The notes under the pieces are model-generated. The model worked only from the letters and a program-made list of their open reading frames with translations, ran no database searches and was not told the origin of the DNA. The position numbers and the translations under genes are program-made. From the NCBI GenBank assembly GCA_000158155.1, contig DS999407.1:191919-255918 (forward strand): 64,000 bases of DNA. The letters are read 5' to 3'. This document shows positions 26,981 through 36,284 of the stretch, piece after piece. How positions within the stretch are numbered: position 1 is the first letter of the stretch; each line of letters starts with the position of its first letter. This DNA comes from a gamma proteobacterium NOR5-3. GTDB taxonomy: Bacteria; Pseudomonadota; Gammaproteobacteria; Pseudomonadales; Halieaceae.

Positions 26981-27478
26981 TCAATAGGTAGGATTACCAC
27001 GATGCAATCGCTCAATGATCAGCTCGAGCGCCCTTGCATCGGCCTCAGTAAAATAAAGCTCCTTCCCTGACTCGTGGTACGTCAGTCGTTTTTTGAGTTT
27101 CATTATTTTATAGGCACCAATCCCTAGTCCTATTGTCGCACTGACCGCAACCCCTCCGGCTACGGCTGGAACCCATACCGGTGTGGAGGAGACAATGCCC
27201 AGTGACATAAGCAAACCAGTCACACCCGAAGAACCTACCGTCGTGCCAAACAGACCTGCACTACCGACTACGCTGGCCGTAACTCCGGAAAGAGAAACTA
27301 CGCCCGCGCCAAGGCTAGCCCCGGCTGTAGTGAGAAATGCGGCTATGGCTTGTGTGCTCAAGTAAGTGCCAGCGACATATCCTGCTGTCGAAGTGACGAT
27401 CATTCCTCCAGCTGCATGAGGTACAAGAGTCCCTCCAGCTGCGAGTGCTGACACTATCGGTACGATAGGTAATGGCAT
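26981..27478 (-). CDS. Glycine/alanine-rich hydrophobic protein, 165 residues
   Basis: The first ~125 residues are a continuous run of small and hydrophobic residues (VTSTAGYVAGTYLSTQAIAA, LFGTTVGSSGVTGLLMSLGI, AVAGGVAVSATIGLGIGAYK) with glycine-zipper spacing, followed by a charged cytoplasmic-type tail containing TEADARALELIIERLHRG. It should insert in membranes as several short helices, possibly as an oligomer. AGGAG lies nine bases before ATG 27,478. It sits 51 bases downstream of a similarly built protein, so the two probably form a pair. No known family. Confidence 0.65.
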   Translation of the reverse strand: MPLPIVPIVSALAAGGTLVPHAAGGMIVTSTAGYVAGTYLSTQAIAAFLTTAGASLGAGVVSLSGVTASVVGSAGLFGTTVGSSGVTGLLMSLGIVSSTPVWVPAVAGGVAVSATIGLGIGAYKIMKLKKRLTYHESGKELYFTEADARALELIIERLHRGNPTY

Positions 27479-27529
27479 TACCGTGTGCTCCTAGAGAACT
27501 TACAAAAAGGCTAGTAATAAAACCTACAG

Positions 27530-27928
27530 CTAATCAATGAGGGTACATCCGCCCTCGTAAACGATCGCCGTCGTAGCTACGGTAATCACCGGAGCCCAAA
27601 AAAATGGGTTTAACAATACGGACGCTGTCGATCCGATAGCCCCAGCGGTTCCACCCATGATGCCAATAGTTCCAGCACCGGACGCCCCACCCGCTGTCGA
27701 GCCAATCATGTACGCACCCGTAACCGCATGCTTAACTGAGTAAAGACCGAGAGCAGAACCAGTAGCAGCTGTACCCCCAACAAGTCCCGTCCCTACAGCG
27801 GCTGCGCTCAACGCCACGTCACTCAAGATGCGGCTAGGGCGAAAGTCACAAACTTCACCAAAGTCGAACGCGACAGCACTTGAAGAAAACAAGCACAGTA
27901 AAACAAAACACCTAGACACGTTTCCCAT
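27530..27928 (-). CDS. Exported glycine-rich hydrophobic protein, 132 residues
   Basis: The N-terminal signal peptide RCFVLLCLFSSSAVAFD has an AxA-type cleavage context. The mature protein is Gly/Ala-rich and hydrophobic (ALSAAAVGTGLVGGTAATGS, GTIGIMGGTAGAIGSTASVL) with Cys residues near both ends. AGGAG precedes ATG 27,928 by about six bases. Upstream of, and same direction as, the 165-residue glycine-rich protein. The pair recalls small pore-like or lysis-type proteins, but this is only an impression. Confidence 0.65.
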   Translation of the reverse strand: MGNVSRCFVLLCLFSSSAVAFDFGEVCDFRPSRILSDVALSAAAVGTGLVGGTAATGSALGLYSVKHAVTGAYMIGSTAGGASGAGTIGIMGGTAGAIGSTASVLLNPFFWAPVITVATTAIVYEGGCTLID

Positions 27929-28147
27929 AATCGACTCCTATCCTAAGAAAACAGTTAAGCAACCAATAAATAGTCTTTTGCACGCTAAAGAGCCACAGCG
28001 GTATGTTCACAACCGGAGTTCTTTCGCCGAAAATCTCGAATGTCACACTCTACCCAGACAAACCCGAAGAGGACGCGCAGCAAGCAGCCCTCTTGTTTAG
28101 GCAAATTTCCTAGCAGCCTGGCAGTTTTTCTTAGGTTTCTGTTCAAG

Positions 28148-31100
28148 CTATCCGTCAAACGTTTTCCGAGCAGCCGAAATTAGATCCCGGTATGTTTTTG
28201 AACGTTTCTTACTAGAATGCTCGCGAAAAAATGTCTCTGCCAAATCCAACAAAGCATTCCTTTCAGGACGGGACCAGCTGGCGCTGGCCTCTACATGCTC
28301 TGCGAGGATTCGGTGGTACCCACTCTCAGGCAAAAAGTTTTCGGGGTTATTGACTGCTTCTCTAATTTCCGCAAGCAAAAGCTGTTCGTGAGACATATAG
28401 ACTTTTGAGACCAAATCACTAGCCGATAGCTTTTGCTCAACCACGATTGCGGGCTTAGAGTCAGTCGCCGTTTCGCTAAGGTCACTCTGACCGTATCCAT
28501 GAGCACGATGTAGGATGCGCTCAGGTATCTGCTGTCGACTTGCAACTAAACCGGCGTCCATTATGAAAGTAATGTCTTCGGGCTTTTGGATCCGCTCCAA
28601 TAAGCGCCGCAATTGATTCGCATCAAAGTCGTCGCGTGTCAGCACACGTTGTTTGACTAATTGCTTTACTCTAATCGGCGAAGCTACGTCGGCTAAACGC
28701 TTGATTTGTAGGGGGTCCCGGCGCACCTCCTCGGCTCGAAGCGCCCTGTCCCTAACAAGAACAGCAAGAAGTCGAGGAGACACTTCGTAGCTAACCGCAA
28801 TATCCTTCAGTTCGGCACTTTGAATACCGTTGAGTTGCGATAGCTTGAAAGACTTCACAGTCAGAAGAGCTAGAATATCGAGCTGCACAGGAGCGACATT
28901 GTCGGCATTTAAGGCGCGCTTCCAGTTCTCCCTAAATTCTTGCTCCGAAATAATTCGGTTCCGAGCCATGTAGCAAAGCTCAGACACCGAAGCATCCGTC
29001 AACGCTTTCGAACGATCTTCCGATTTGACCTCGCCCACCAGCAACCGCTGCGCGGCCGAAAGGTCTGCGAACCAATTTGGCTGTCCGATCACCACATAAG
29101 GGAGTAATTCAACCCACAAATTACGTCGATCGATTATGTGGTGCTGCAGACGCTCGGCACGAATACGACCTTGCTCAAAACCGCTGAGAGCGTACCAAAA
29201 CGGAAGACCTTCGAGGGCTGAGGTCAATTCCTGAGGTAACGGGTGCTTCTGTAAGAAGCGTCCAGGTGACGGGGTTCGACCTCGAAGCGCAATGCTCTTG
29301 ACTACCTCGTCTACGTTTTCACCACGCATGCAACGAATACACGCCCTAACCCATAAATCGTTCTGCGCCGCCGAATGCCGACCTATTGGCTCTGGCAGCA
29401 GCCTCAGCCGCGCCTCATCTCTCATGGCTGCGCAAACTAACAACGGCGCGATTTCCCAAGCGGCTTGGACGAAATATTCAGGTGGCTGTTCAAACAACTC
29501 AAATGCAAAAACAATTGGCATAGACCAGAGACGACTATCGAACTGATCGGTGCTTTGAAGAAGACAGTGCTCCGTGTGATTAGTGAGAAAAACTGCTACC
29601 AAAAACTCTTGAATGGTTTCATGTGAGAACCGAATATTTCCGTTGTTCTTGGTTCGTTCAATCAACAACCCTTGTGCCATCCGCTCGACGAATTGGTTGG
29701 ATCTTTCGCCCAACAGAGATTTAAGCTGCGCCACCGCATAGGTCAGCGAACAAACGACAATCCCGTCGCAGCGCATTGAATACGCAAGCAACGCTAATGC
29801 ATCTTTCGCTTCGTCTTCGGACCAGATAGTCGTAGCGCCAGCAGAAATATCTTTGGAAGTCTCCCTCGTTAGCCACGCATCAAAAAATGACTCGTATAGT
29901 TCCGCCAACCCATCTGGTAACTCCTCGTTACTTTCCCATGACGCTAACGCAACTTTTAACAAGATTGGACTTCTTGATATTGTCTCCGACGTAGTTTTTT
30001 TTGATAGCGCACTCCAAAATTCGTTCAGAACGCGCTGGTCGCCGCGCAGATATCTACTTGCAAACAGCCTTTGTGTCGACTTACCAATAGGCAGTAACTC
30101 AATGATATTTGGAGCAAATGCAGGCAAATGTGTGGCACGGGTCGATATCACTATGCGTGAAGACGGGCATTCCTTTAAAAGATCGCTAATCTCCCTGGCA
30201 CATTGTTCGTAGTGCACAGTAGGGCACTCATTCAGTCCGTCGAGAATCAGGGTTAGCTTGTCCGCGTTTAGACTTACCAGCACATCGAACCAATTTAGTG
30301 GAGCGATTGCCCGGCAGACAAGATCGTGAAGCCCCGATGCAGTAAATCCCGCAAGCTGGACATACAAAACCCAATTGGAGCCTGGCGCTGTGTACTCTCC
30401 GCCTACCTCTCGTGCGAGCTTCAACAAACTCGTGCTTTTACCGGCGCCCGGCTGGCCAACTAGAAATGCTGGGTAGGTGTTCGACAACGCTTCCTGAGCA
30501 TCCATTCGCGACACTGTCTTTTGAGTTTTCCCGTCTTGTGCAGGTGATCCGCCATCCTTTGCCCCCCAAACGGGCTTGGCACGCCTTTCTTGAAAGGTTC
30601 GAACATCTGCCTCGAGCGAAACAAAGTGACTGTCCAACTCTGCAGTGTCGTGAACTAGTTCGGCCGTGTAGCTGTCCACAGTTGACGCGTACACATCTGG
30701 ACTAGTTGCTTGCAACTCCGCAATCCATGTTTTGAACTTAGTAGTGAAGAGATTTAGATCGCGCTTCTTCCACCAATCCTCGGCTTCAGCTGGGGACAAG
30801 CGCTTTAGAAGGGCCCTATCACCACTTGGTCTTATGAAGACCCACCCATCAGCATCAGCGTCAGTTTTTGCTTCTTTATTCAGCACGATTGGGCCCTCAG
30901 CCGCCTTACGCGGAGATACGGTAAAAGCTAGAACATCCCGTCCTTGATAGGTCGCCCACTGCGGATAAAAAACGAGCTGATCAGACGTATTAGCCCAAAG
31001 CCATCGACCAGAACTCTTGGTTTTCCATCCATCTTTTAACAAAACTTTTTCTGAGACGCGTCGAGCGAACAAGTCCTTGTTACCGTCAAAGCCACTTTTT

Positions 31101-31363
31101 TCAAGACCCACCACATCACCGTCGTCGTCAACACCAAGAACGACCAATCCACCGGCTCCATTCGCCATACCGACCAAGGCTTTAACTAGGTTAAAGATAT
31201 AGTCGCCCTCACTGTATTTACTATCTTCTATTACGTGCTGACCCTGAATAGCAGCTTTAAATTCCAGCCAGTCAGTCTCTGATTGTTTGGCCAGATCAAA
31301 CACCGGGTCGAGATTAAACTCCGTTATCGAAAGCGCTCTGTCTATAAATTCAAATGGGGTCAA
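28148..31363 (-). CDS. Schlafen/AlbA_2-NACHT NTPase, putative antiphage sensor
   Basis: The 1,071-residue protein has an N-terminal AlbA_2 (Schlafen AAA_4-like) domain: ETDWLEFKAAIQG, GAGGLVVLGVDDDGDVVGLE, and GWVFIRPSGDRA at about 30-190. A NACHT-type STAND NTPase follows, with Walker A FLVGQPGAGKSTSLLKL (about 303), Walker B LTLILDGLNECPT (about 372) and sensor SSRIVISTRATHL. A long helical C-terminal half comes next, presumably the sensor. NACHT proteins of this build act as bacterial antiphage systems in which the N-terminal domain is the effector; Schlafen-type domains can act on nucleic acids. The start is TTG 31,363, placed behind AAGGAG at five to six bases. Single-gene unit. Assignment of domains is firm; defence role is inferred. 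Confidence 0.88.
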   Translation of the reverse strand: MTPFEFIDRALSITEFNLDPVFDLAKQSETDWLEFKAAIQGQHVIEDSKYSEGDYIFNLVKALVGMANGAGGLVVLGVDDDGDVVGLEKSGFDGNKDLFARRVSEKVLLKDGWKTKSSGRWLWANTSDQLVFYPQWATYQGRDVLAFTVSPRKAAEGPIVLNKEAKTDADADGWVFIRPSGDRALLKRLSPAEAEDWWKKRDLNLFTTKFKTWIAELQATSPDVYASTVDSYTAELVHDTAELDSHFVSLEADVRTFQERRAKPVWGAKDGGSPAQDGKTQKTVSRMDAQEALSNTYPAFLVGQPGAGKSTSLLKLAREVGGEYTAPGSNWVLYVQLAGFTASGLHDLVCRAIAPLNWFDVLVSLNADKLTLILDGLNECPTVHYEQCAREISDLLKECPSSRIVISTRATHLPAFAPNIIELLPIGKSTQRLFASRYLRGDQRVLNEFWSALSKKTTSETISRSPILLKVALASWESNEELPDGLAELYESFFDAWLTRETSKDISAGATTIWSEDEAKDALALLAYSMRCDGIVVCSLTYAVAQLKSLLGERSNQFVERMAQGLLIERTKNNGNIRFSHETIQEFLVAVFLTNHTEHCLLQSTDQFDSRLWSMPIVFAFELFEQPPEYFVQAAWEIAPLLVCAAMRDEARLRLLPEPIGRHSAAQNDLWVRACIRCMRGENVDEVVKSIALRGRTPSPGRFLQKHPLPQELTSALEGLPFWYALSGFEQGRIRAERLQHHIIDRRNLWVELLPYVVIGQPNWFADLSAAQRLLVGEVKSEDRSKALTDASVSELCYMARNRIISEQEFRENWKRALNADNVAPVQLDILALLTVKSFKLSQLNGIQSAELKDIAVSYEVSPRLLAVLVRDRALRAEEVRRDPLQIKRLADVASPIRVKQLVKQRVLTRDDFDANQLRRLLERIQKPEDITFIMDAGLVASRQQIPERILHRAHGYGQSDLSETATDSKPAIVVEQKLSASDLVSKVYMSHEQLLLAEIREAVNNPENFLPESGYHRILAEHVEASASWSRPERNALLDLAETFFREHSSKKRSKTYRDLISAARKTFDG

Positions 31364-31496
31364 GTTCGCTCCTTAAATTCAGACACAAATTGCAATGTGA
31401 AACTCCCGATCGTTATTCAGTACGGAACGGACGCAAACCACTAACCGTCAACGTGATGACATAAGAGGTAGTTTGGCTGCGTTCGACCAAAAATTC

Positions 31497-32543
31497 TCAT
31501 GGCCGCAGGATATCGTAGAATCCGCTAGTGTTTACAATAGCTGGCGAAGCGACAATCTCGATCAACGGCGTTTCAAGCAACCGAGATCCGATACGAGTTA
31601 AAATTTCTCGCGAGCCTATCGGTATTGGCTTTTCATGCTCGCCGGCATAAGTTAAGGCCTGTGAAACAGACCACTCGTTGTGACCTGTATCACTGAACTC
31701 ATGTATGAGTCGTTTCCGGACCCTCTCTTTAGAGGCATTAGCTAGCGCCAGGCGTGTCATAAACTGATCAAGCAATGAATAATTTATTGCTCGGGAACGT
31801 GCATCAGCTATTTGCTTCTCGGTCACAGCAAGGCGGCTGTACGCCTCGGTCACAGATTCTTCGACGAAGACATCTACGTCTACGTCCGAATTGTGAATCC
31901 AGCGGTCACGGCCAACGCTCTCAAATGCGGTAAGTCCATTACTACAGATTAGAACCACTCGACCCCATATTATTCTGTATGAACTGTACCCATTGTTAAG
32001 TCCGTACACTGCCCTGCAGCGCAAACCAACCTGGCCACCCTGCCCTGGAGTAGAGAATTCCTCCACTACTTCGCCAAATGGCGTTTTAAAAACTTTCGAA
32101 CGAGGCAAGATGCCAAGTCTTCTGAGCGATTTCACCAACTGTTCGCGAAACAAACCTTGATCGACTTCCACAAAACGCCGCGAGGTGATCCCATAAAGAG
32201 TATTCGTGCCACGCGCTTGAATGTACCGTAGGACGACTCCAGAGTTTGCTAGACCGACTTGAAGTAAAGACTCCAATTCCGACTCCTCGCAACCCGCCCA
32301 GAGACGGCATGTAGTTTTTAAATCGGAATCTTTCCAAATACGGCTACCAAGTTGGTGTATTAACTTGTTGTCGAGTGCTCCGACAAAGGTCATCTCAGGT
32401 GTTGAAACAGAGATCTGCCGCGTGGATTTGCAGACCTTCACGCAGACGCACTGACCTAAAGTTTCCTTACGGACTTTAGACTCCAAATCACGGACGCGCG
32501 ATAGGGCAGGGTCAATAGCGGAAGATAAGGCAGCTAGTCGCAT
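31497..32543 (-). CDS. DUF932-like phage/plasmid-type protein
   Basis: The 348-residue product shows the DUF932 pattern: YGITSRRFVEVDQGLFREQL, the core SSYRIIWGRVVLICSNGLTA, and the C-terminal NEWSVSQALTYAGEH block. DUF932 proteins occur on plasmids, phages and islands, often near DNA-processing genes; biochemical function is not settled. ATG 32,543 is chosen because GGAG lies seven bases before it; the frame extends to TTG 32,555. It is 133 bases upstream of the NACHT gene on the same strand, so cotranscription is possible. Confidence 0.75.
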   Translation of the reverse strand: MRLAALSSAIDPALSRVRDLESKVRKETLGQCVCVKVCKSTRQISVSTPEMTFVGALDNKLIHQLGSRIWKDSDLKTTCRLWAGCEESELESLLQVGLANSGVVLRYIQARGTNTLYGITSRRFVEVDQGLFREQLVKSLRRLGILPRSKVFKTPFGEVVEEFSTPGQGGQVGLRCRAVYGLNNGYSSYRIIWGRVVLICSNGLTAFESVGRDRWIHNSDVDVDVFVEESVTEAYSRLAVTEKQIADARSRAINYSLLDQFMTRLALANASKERVRKRLIHEFSDTGHNEWSVSQALTYAGEHEKPIPIGSREILTRIGSRLLETPLIEIVASPAIVNTSGFYDILRP

Positions 32544-32865
32544 AAGAATCTCCAATCAAAACAAAAAATCAGTCTGACCCGGATCAGGGCTAGATCTGAC
32601 ATCACAAGTTTTTGCATCTTGCGCGACGTCCAGCAGGCTGGATGTCGAATTTTTGCTTGGCCGAGCGTTTTGGCCAAAGATTGAAGTTGCTCTGAGAGCG
32701 GGGTGAACATTACCGAGGCTCGAACGGATTGTCAATGCATGCTTCCCAGCACACGTGACCCACATCACATAATTAAAACCTCACCTACTCAGACTGCGCT
32801 GGCCAATGGAATTAGGGCTTGCGTACGAGCGGGCAAGCCCTCACCTGATATTAAGTTGCAATGCA
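32544..32865. other. Intergenic region upstream of the DUF932-like gene
   Basis: These 322 bases should contain the promoter for the DUF932-like gene and the 3' end signals of the 905-residue gene. A 70-codon open frame on the minus strand (32,556-32,768) has no ribosome-binding site and is not called. No hairpin-plus-T-run terminator was recognised. Confidence 0.45.
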
Positions 32866-35583
32866 TCAATGGAAATTGAACGGCAAAACCATCTTTAAGG
32901 CGTTTACTCGATCACTCCGGCCTCCGGCATGACGCAACATCTCCAGCCCCTCACCTGGGTACGGCCCCGCAGGACATTCCTTTGATACCGGGTGAAGAGT
33001 CAAGCCAAGGCCTACTCCCAAATTGTATAAACAATGTGCCATCCAAACATGAATCGCACTGTCTTCAATTTCGGAGCAGTCATCAATTGCTTGCTGCATA
33101 TATTCAACCGCCTCGTCTTCTCGACACGCATCAGCGAGAAGCCAAGCCCTATACGCATTTATAAGCATCCAAGGATGCCCTTCCCCCGACACCCAGTCCT
33201 CACTACATTCGAGGTAGTGATGCGCCTCATCCACTTTTAGCGCCCCACCTGTCAACGAACGCAAAAAAAGACAGTGCTCAAACCTCAAGGGAGACCCGCT
33301 CCGAGCCAATTGCCGAATACTATGTACGCCTGTTTTACCGGTAGCGTTATCAACGAGAGCAAGCACGTGCTCACCACTGTCTGCGGAGTTAAGATCGAGC
33401 TTCACGATCGCTTTGTAAATATTCGTTTGCTGGCTATTCCTCTTCGCTTCATCGGCGTTCGAAAGTTGTTCAAACTCATCCAAGGCGCCATCGAAATGGC
33501 CTAGAGCTTCATCATACTCGGCGCGAAAAGCACACAACTGCCCCAAGGTCGACAACAACTTCCCATGATTCAATCGACCGGTCACGGTGACAGGCTCGCT
33601 GCACCAGTTTTCGATAAAGGGGACCGCACTGGCAAAATCAAAAGTGTTAGTCGCACTTATGGCTATTCGCAATGCCGCTTCACAGGCAGCCTGCGCCGAT
33701 TCTTCTTTTAACTCTTGCGCGTAAGTCATAGTCTTTTTAACGTGAGCAAAGTCGCTTCGGCCAAGGTGGTTCGCGGCAGCGAGCTGAGATGAGGCCAACT
33801 GCAATTGAAGTAGGCCGGGCAGGCTCGCTGTTTCTGGTTGATACTTCGTCAACCATGACAGCGCTCTATCAAGACTGCCGGCGTCAAAATCCTTTGCTGC
33901 CACACGCCTCTGCACCTCATCCAAGAACTTTTGCCAAACGAATCGATCACTTTGGGCGAGCACACCCTGTCGGTCTAACAGATCATGAAATATAGAATTC
34001 CCAGGCTCTTTCGACAGATAGGCACAGATTCCGAACCAAACTTCCGACTCCATATCACTGGAGGCCTCGCGATAAAGGCGATCTATTTCTGCGAGATCAG
34101 TGCTCTGAAGAAGGCAGTGGCCGCGCCACCGAGTTCTTGCAAGAAGCTTGCGCTTTACGCCATCAGGACTACCCCAGCAGTTAGCAATAACATCTACATA
34201 ACCATTGTATGACGCGTCCTTGCCTACGAAGCTCAAGACTAATTGGAGACCCTTGAATCGCTCGGGCGCCAATCGCTTTAGTTGATCAACTAAAACCTCC
34301 TCTAGGGCTTTTAGCTTTGCACTATCCCTGTATTCACCTCGCTGCTCGATCTTAAACACGACCTTCGTAGCGCCGCGCAACGGCAGCATCAGTAGCGTCC
34401 AACGCACCAGCTTGGTAATGGAAGCAATCCAGTTTTCACTGCTTAGATCCGCCTTGAGCGTCCCTCCAAGTATGCCGACGCCACTGCTCACAATCCGCTG
34501 CAACAGCGACTCTATCTCGGCATACGTCAAATCTGTGGCGTGAGTCGAAGCTTCAAGTATAGGCAGCCTATGTCCATCCGGCAGTGCTAGAGCGATAATC
34601 CGCCCCAACTTAGAGTCGGATTCATTGAGCTCTTGCGCCTCGTTAGTAAATTCCCTCCCTGTTTCATCGACATATATCTCCCACTTCTGCGACGGCGCTA
34701 ATGCCCTCAAGCTCTGTGGATGGGTATCCTGCTCAAACGAAACGTAAGGAAGAGAGACTCTGAAGGCTTGATTTCGCTGACCCAACACTTCCTTTTTCTT
34801 TCGAAAGTCCGCCTTTTTCTCAAGGGCAAGCTGAAGCGTCTTAAAAACTCTTGGGGACTCCGAAGTCTTTTTTTGCTTAACCCAATCGGTCAACTCCTTA
34901 TCGCTTTCGCCACGCCTTCGCTTAAGATCCAACTCACCCAAAAGTCGCTTTGCGCTCCGACCATCCTTTGCCGCGTCTTCAATGCGTACAGATAAGTCGG
35001 GGAAAGCAGATAAAAGAGACTCCGCCTGCAACACGCATTTTTTATATCGGCTTTCGCCCTCCGGTAATCGCCATGCAAAAGATGTGTAAGCATCCCACTC
35101 CAAATCCACGGCCTGTTTGTGCGCCAGTGCTTTTTCTGTGTCGGACTGCTCTCGCTGTACACTTGGGACCCCAGAAGTCGGTTCGCCAGAGTCAACCGCG
35201 CGTTCCACGTCCGAATTATCGCTATCCGATGCAGGGGGGAAGGCCTGTACTGACTCTTCATCGAACGTCCAGATAACGCTGCCCGCCAGTTTCAACCACT
35301 GGCCATCGTCTTTAAGAAAAAGAATTTCCGCCCTAGGGAAAACCGTTTTTGCCGCAAGCCACCACACACCTGGGGTCTCAAAGGAACCAACAATTAGCTC
35401 CGCACAGTCGATTTTTTTGAGTTGCTCACAAGCGGAAATGAGCGTCTTAGCGCCGTCAGAAGTAACATGCTGGTAGATTACATTTCGCGGTGGCTGAGAT
35501 GGTGCAAAAGGTAAAGCAACTGCGTTATTCAAATATCTATCCTCGTGAATTGATTGTCTTCTTCTAACGACTCTCAGTGACAC
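32866..35583 (-). CDS. DUF3800-like (RNase H fold) protein with TPR-type C-terminus
   Basis: 905 residues. An N-terminal alpha/beta region (NVIYQHVTSDGAKTLISACE) is followed by a middle domain beginning WEIYVDETGREF. It has KVVFKIEQRGEY further on and ends NGYVDVIANCWGSPDGVKRK. The YVDETG start and the late Asp fit DUF3800, a predicted RNase H-like nuclease fold. The C-terminal 350 residues are helical repeats of TPR type (for example LGQLCAFRAEYDEALGHFDG). The GTG start at 35,583 overlaps the stop of the ThyA-like gene (TAGTG), so the two are coupled. Last of a three-gene leftward set. DUF3800 assignment is moderate. Confidence 0.7.
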   Translation of the reverse strand: MSLRVVRRRQSIHEDRYLNNAVALPFAPSQPPRNVIYQHVTSDGAKTLISACEQLKKIDCAELIVGSFETPGVWWLAAKTVFPRAEILFLKDDGQWLKLAGSVIWTFDEESVQAFPPASDSDNSDVERAVDSGEPTSGVPSVQREQSDTEKALAHKQAVDLEWDAYTSFAWRLPEGESRYKKCVLQAESLLSAFPDLSVRIEDAAKDGRSAKRLLGELDLKRRRGESDKELTDWVKQKKTSESPRVFKTLQLALEKKADFRKKKEVLGQRNQAFRVSLPYVSFEQDTHPQSLRALAPSQKWEIYVDETGREFTNEAQELNESDSKLGRIIALALPDGHRLPILEASTHATDLTYAEIESLLQRIVSSGVGILGGTLKADLSSENWIASITKLVRWTLLMLPLRGATKVVFKIEQRGEYRDSAKLKALEEVLVDQLKRLAPERFKGLQLVLSFVGKDASYNGYVDVIANCWGSPDGVKRKLLARTRWRGHCLLQSTDLAEIDRLYREASSDMESEVWFGICAYLSKEPGNSIFHDLLDRQGVLAQSDRFVWQKFLDEVQRRVAAKDFDAGSLDRALSWLTKYQPETASLPGLLQLQLASSQLAAANHLGRSDFAHVKKTMTYAQELKEESAQAACEAALRIAISATNTFDFASAVPFIENWCSEPVTVTGRLNHGKLLSTLGQLCAFRAEYDEALGHFDGALDEFEQLSNADEAKRNSQQTNIYKAIVKLDLNSADSGEHVLALVDNATGKTGVHSIRQLARSGSPLRFEHCLFLRSLTGGALKVDEAHHYLECSEDWVSGEGHPWMLINAYRAWLLADACREDEAVEYMQQAIDDCSEIEDSAIHVWMAHCLYNLGVGLGLTLHPVSKECPAGPYPGEGLEMLRHAGGRSDRVNALKMVLPFNFH

Positions 35584-36260
35584 TAGCTTGAGATACGAAC
35601 CGACGCTGGCCCGTTACTATAATAGCGATCAACAATGTTTAGAGGCCGCCCTTCGACCAAGGATCGAGCCTCTTCTAGGTCATACTCATAAATGTGAGCA
35701 GATGCGATATACCCCTTTAAAATACCAATATCGCAACCCACGCTAGCAGCGAGCTTCTCTTGCAAGCGGGCAATCGCGACCAAGTTAGCGTACTGGCGAC
35801 CGAATACGTTCTGGCTTCGGAAGAAGAACTGTAAATTCAATTTTCCATTTCGGATCTTAGAATCGACTACGCATAAGCAAGGAAGGTTAGCTTGGTTCAA
35901 ACCCGGCACAAGTAGTGAAATTGCGGCAGACTTTGTCTCAGACTTATTGCGCAAACGCCCAACCATCCAGTCAAACTGATCAATTCCATTCATATCGTAG
36001 ATCAGTTGCCCATACGTGAACGGACGATCTTCCATCTCCACCCCTTTTGAGAACTTTTTCAACATACGCTCGATAACATATCGATCGCCTTTTTCGCTGA
36101 CGATTTGGTCATCCGATGAAGGCGAAGCAACCTCAAGGGATAGACCTAATACTTCCAAGATCACCACGTCCTCATCATAGTGAGGCACGCCGTGCTCCAA
36201 CACACTTTGCGTGCATTTCAACCAAGCCTCGCCGAGAGTATCCTCAACAACTGTAATCAT
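35583..36260 (-). CDS. Thymidylate-synthase-like protein
   Basis: 225 residues, close to a minimal ThyA. The recognisable core is NLPCLCVVDSKIRNGKLNLQ then FFFRSQNVFGRQYANLVAIA, and later KGYIASAHIYEYDLEEAR. This matches ThyA: PC carries the nucleophile, RSxDVF...N is the phosphate/dUMP loop, and H-x-Y is the sugar-binding pair. The Asp of RSCD (E. coli D169) is Asn here, whereas the Asn equivalent to N177, which selects dUMP in ThyA, is kept. The N-terminal third is shorter than in housekeeping ThyA. ATG 36,260 has GGAGAAGCGGC before it. Coupled to the DUF3800-like gene and 24 bases from the PurM-like gene. It may act on a pyrimidine nucleotide other than in normal dTMP synthesis. Confidence 0.78.
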   Translation of the reverse strand: MITVVEDTLGEAWLKCTQSVLEHGVPHYDEDVVILEVLGLSLEVASPSSDDQIVSEKGDRYVIERMLKKFSKGVEMEDRPFTYGQLIYDMNGIDQFDWMVGRLRNKSETKSAAISLLVPGLNQANLPCLCVVDSKIRNGKLNLQFFFRSQNVFGRQYANLVAIARLQEKLAASVGCDIGILKGYIASAHIYEYDLEEARSLVEGRPLNIVDRYYSNGPASVRISS

Positions 36261-36284
36261 GCCGCTTCTCCATCCTGTACCGAT

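Noticed and set aside
32556-32768. 70-codon minus-strand ORF upstream of the DUF932-like gene
   Set aside because: No ribosome-binding site, random-looking product, and it overlaps the expected promoter region.
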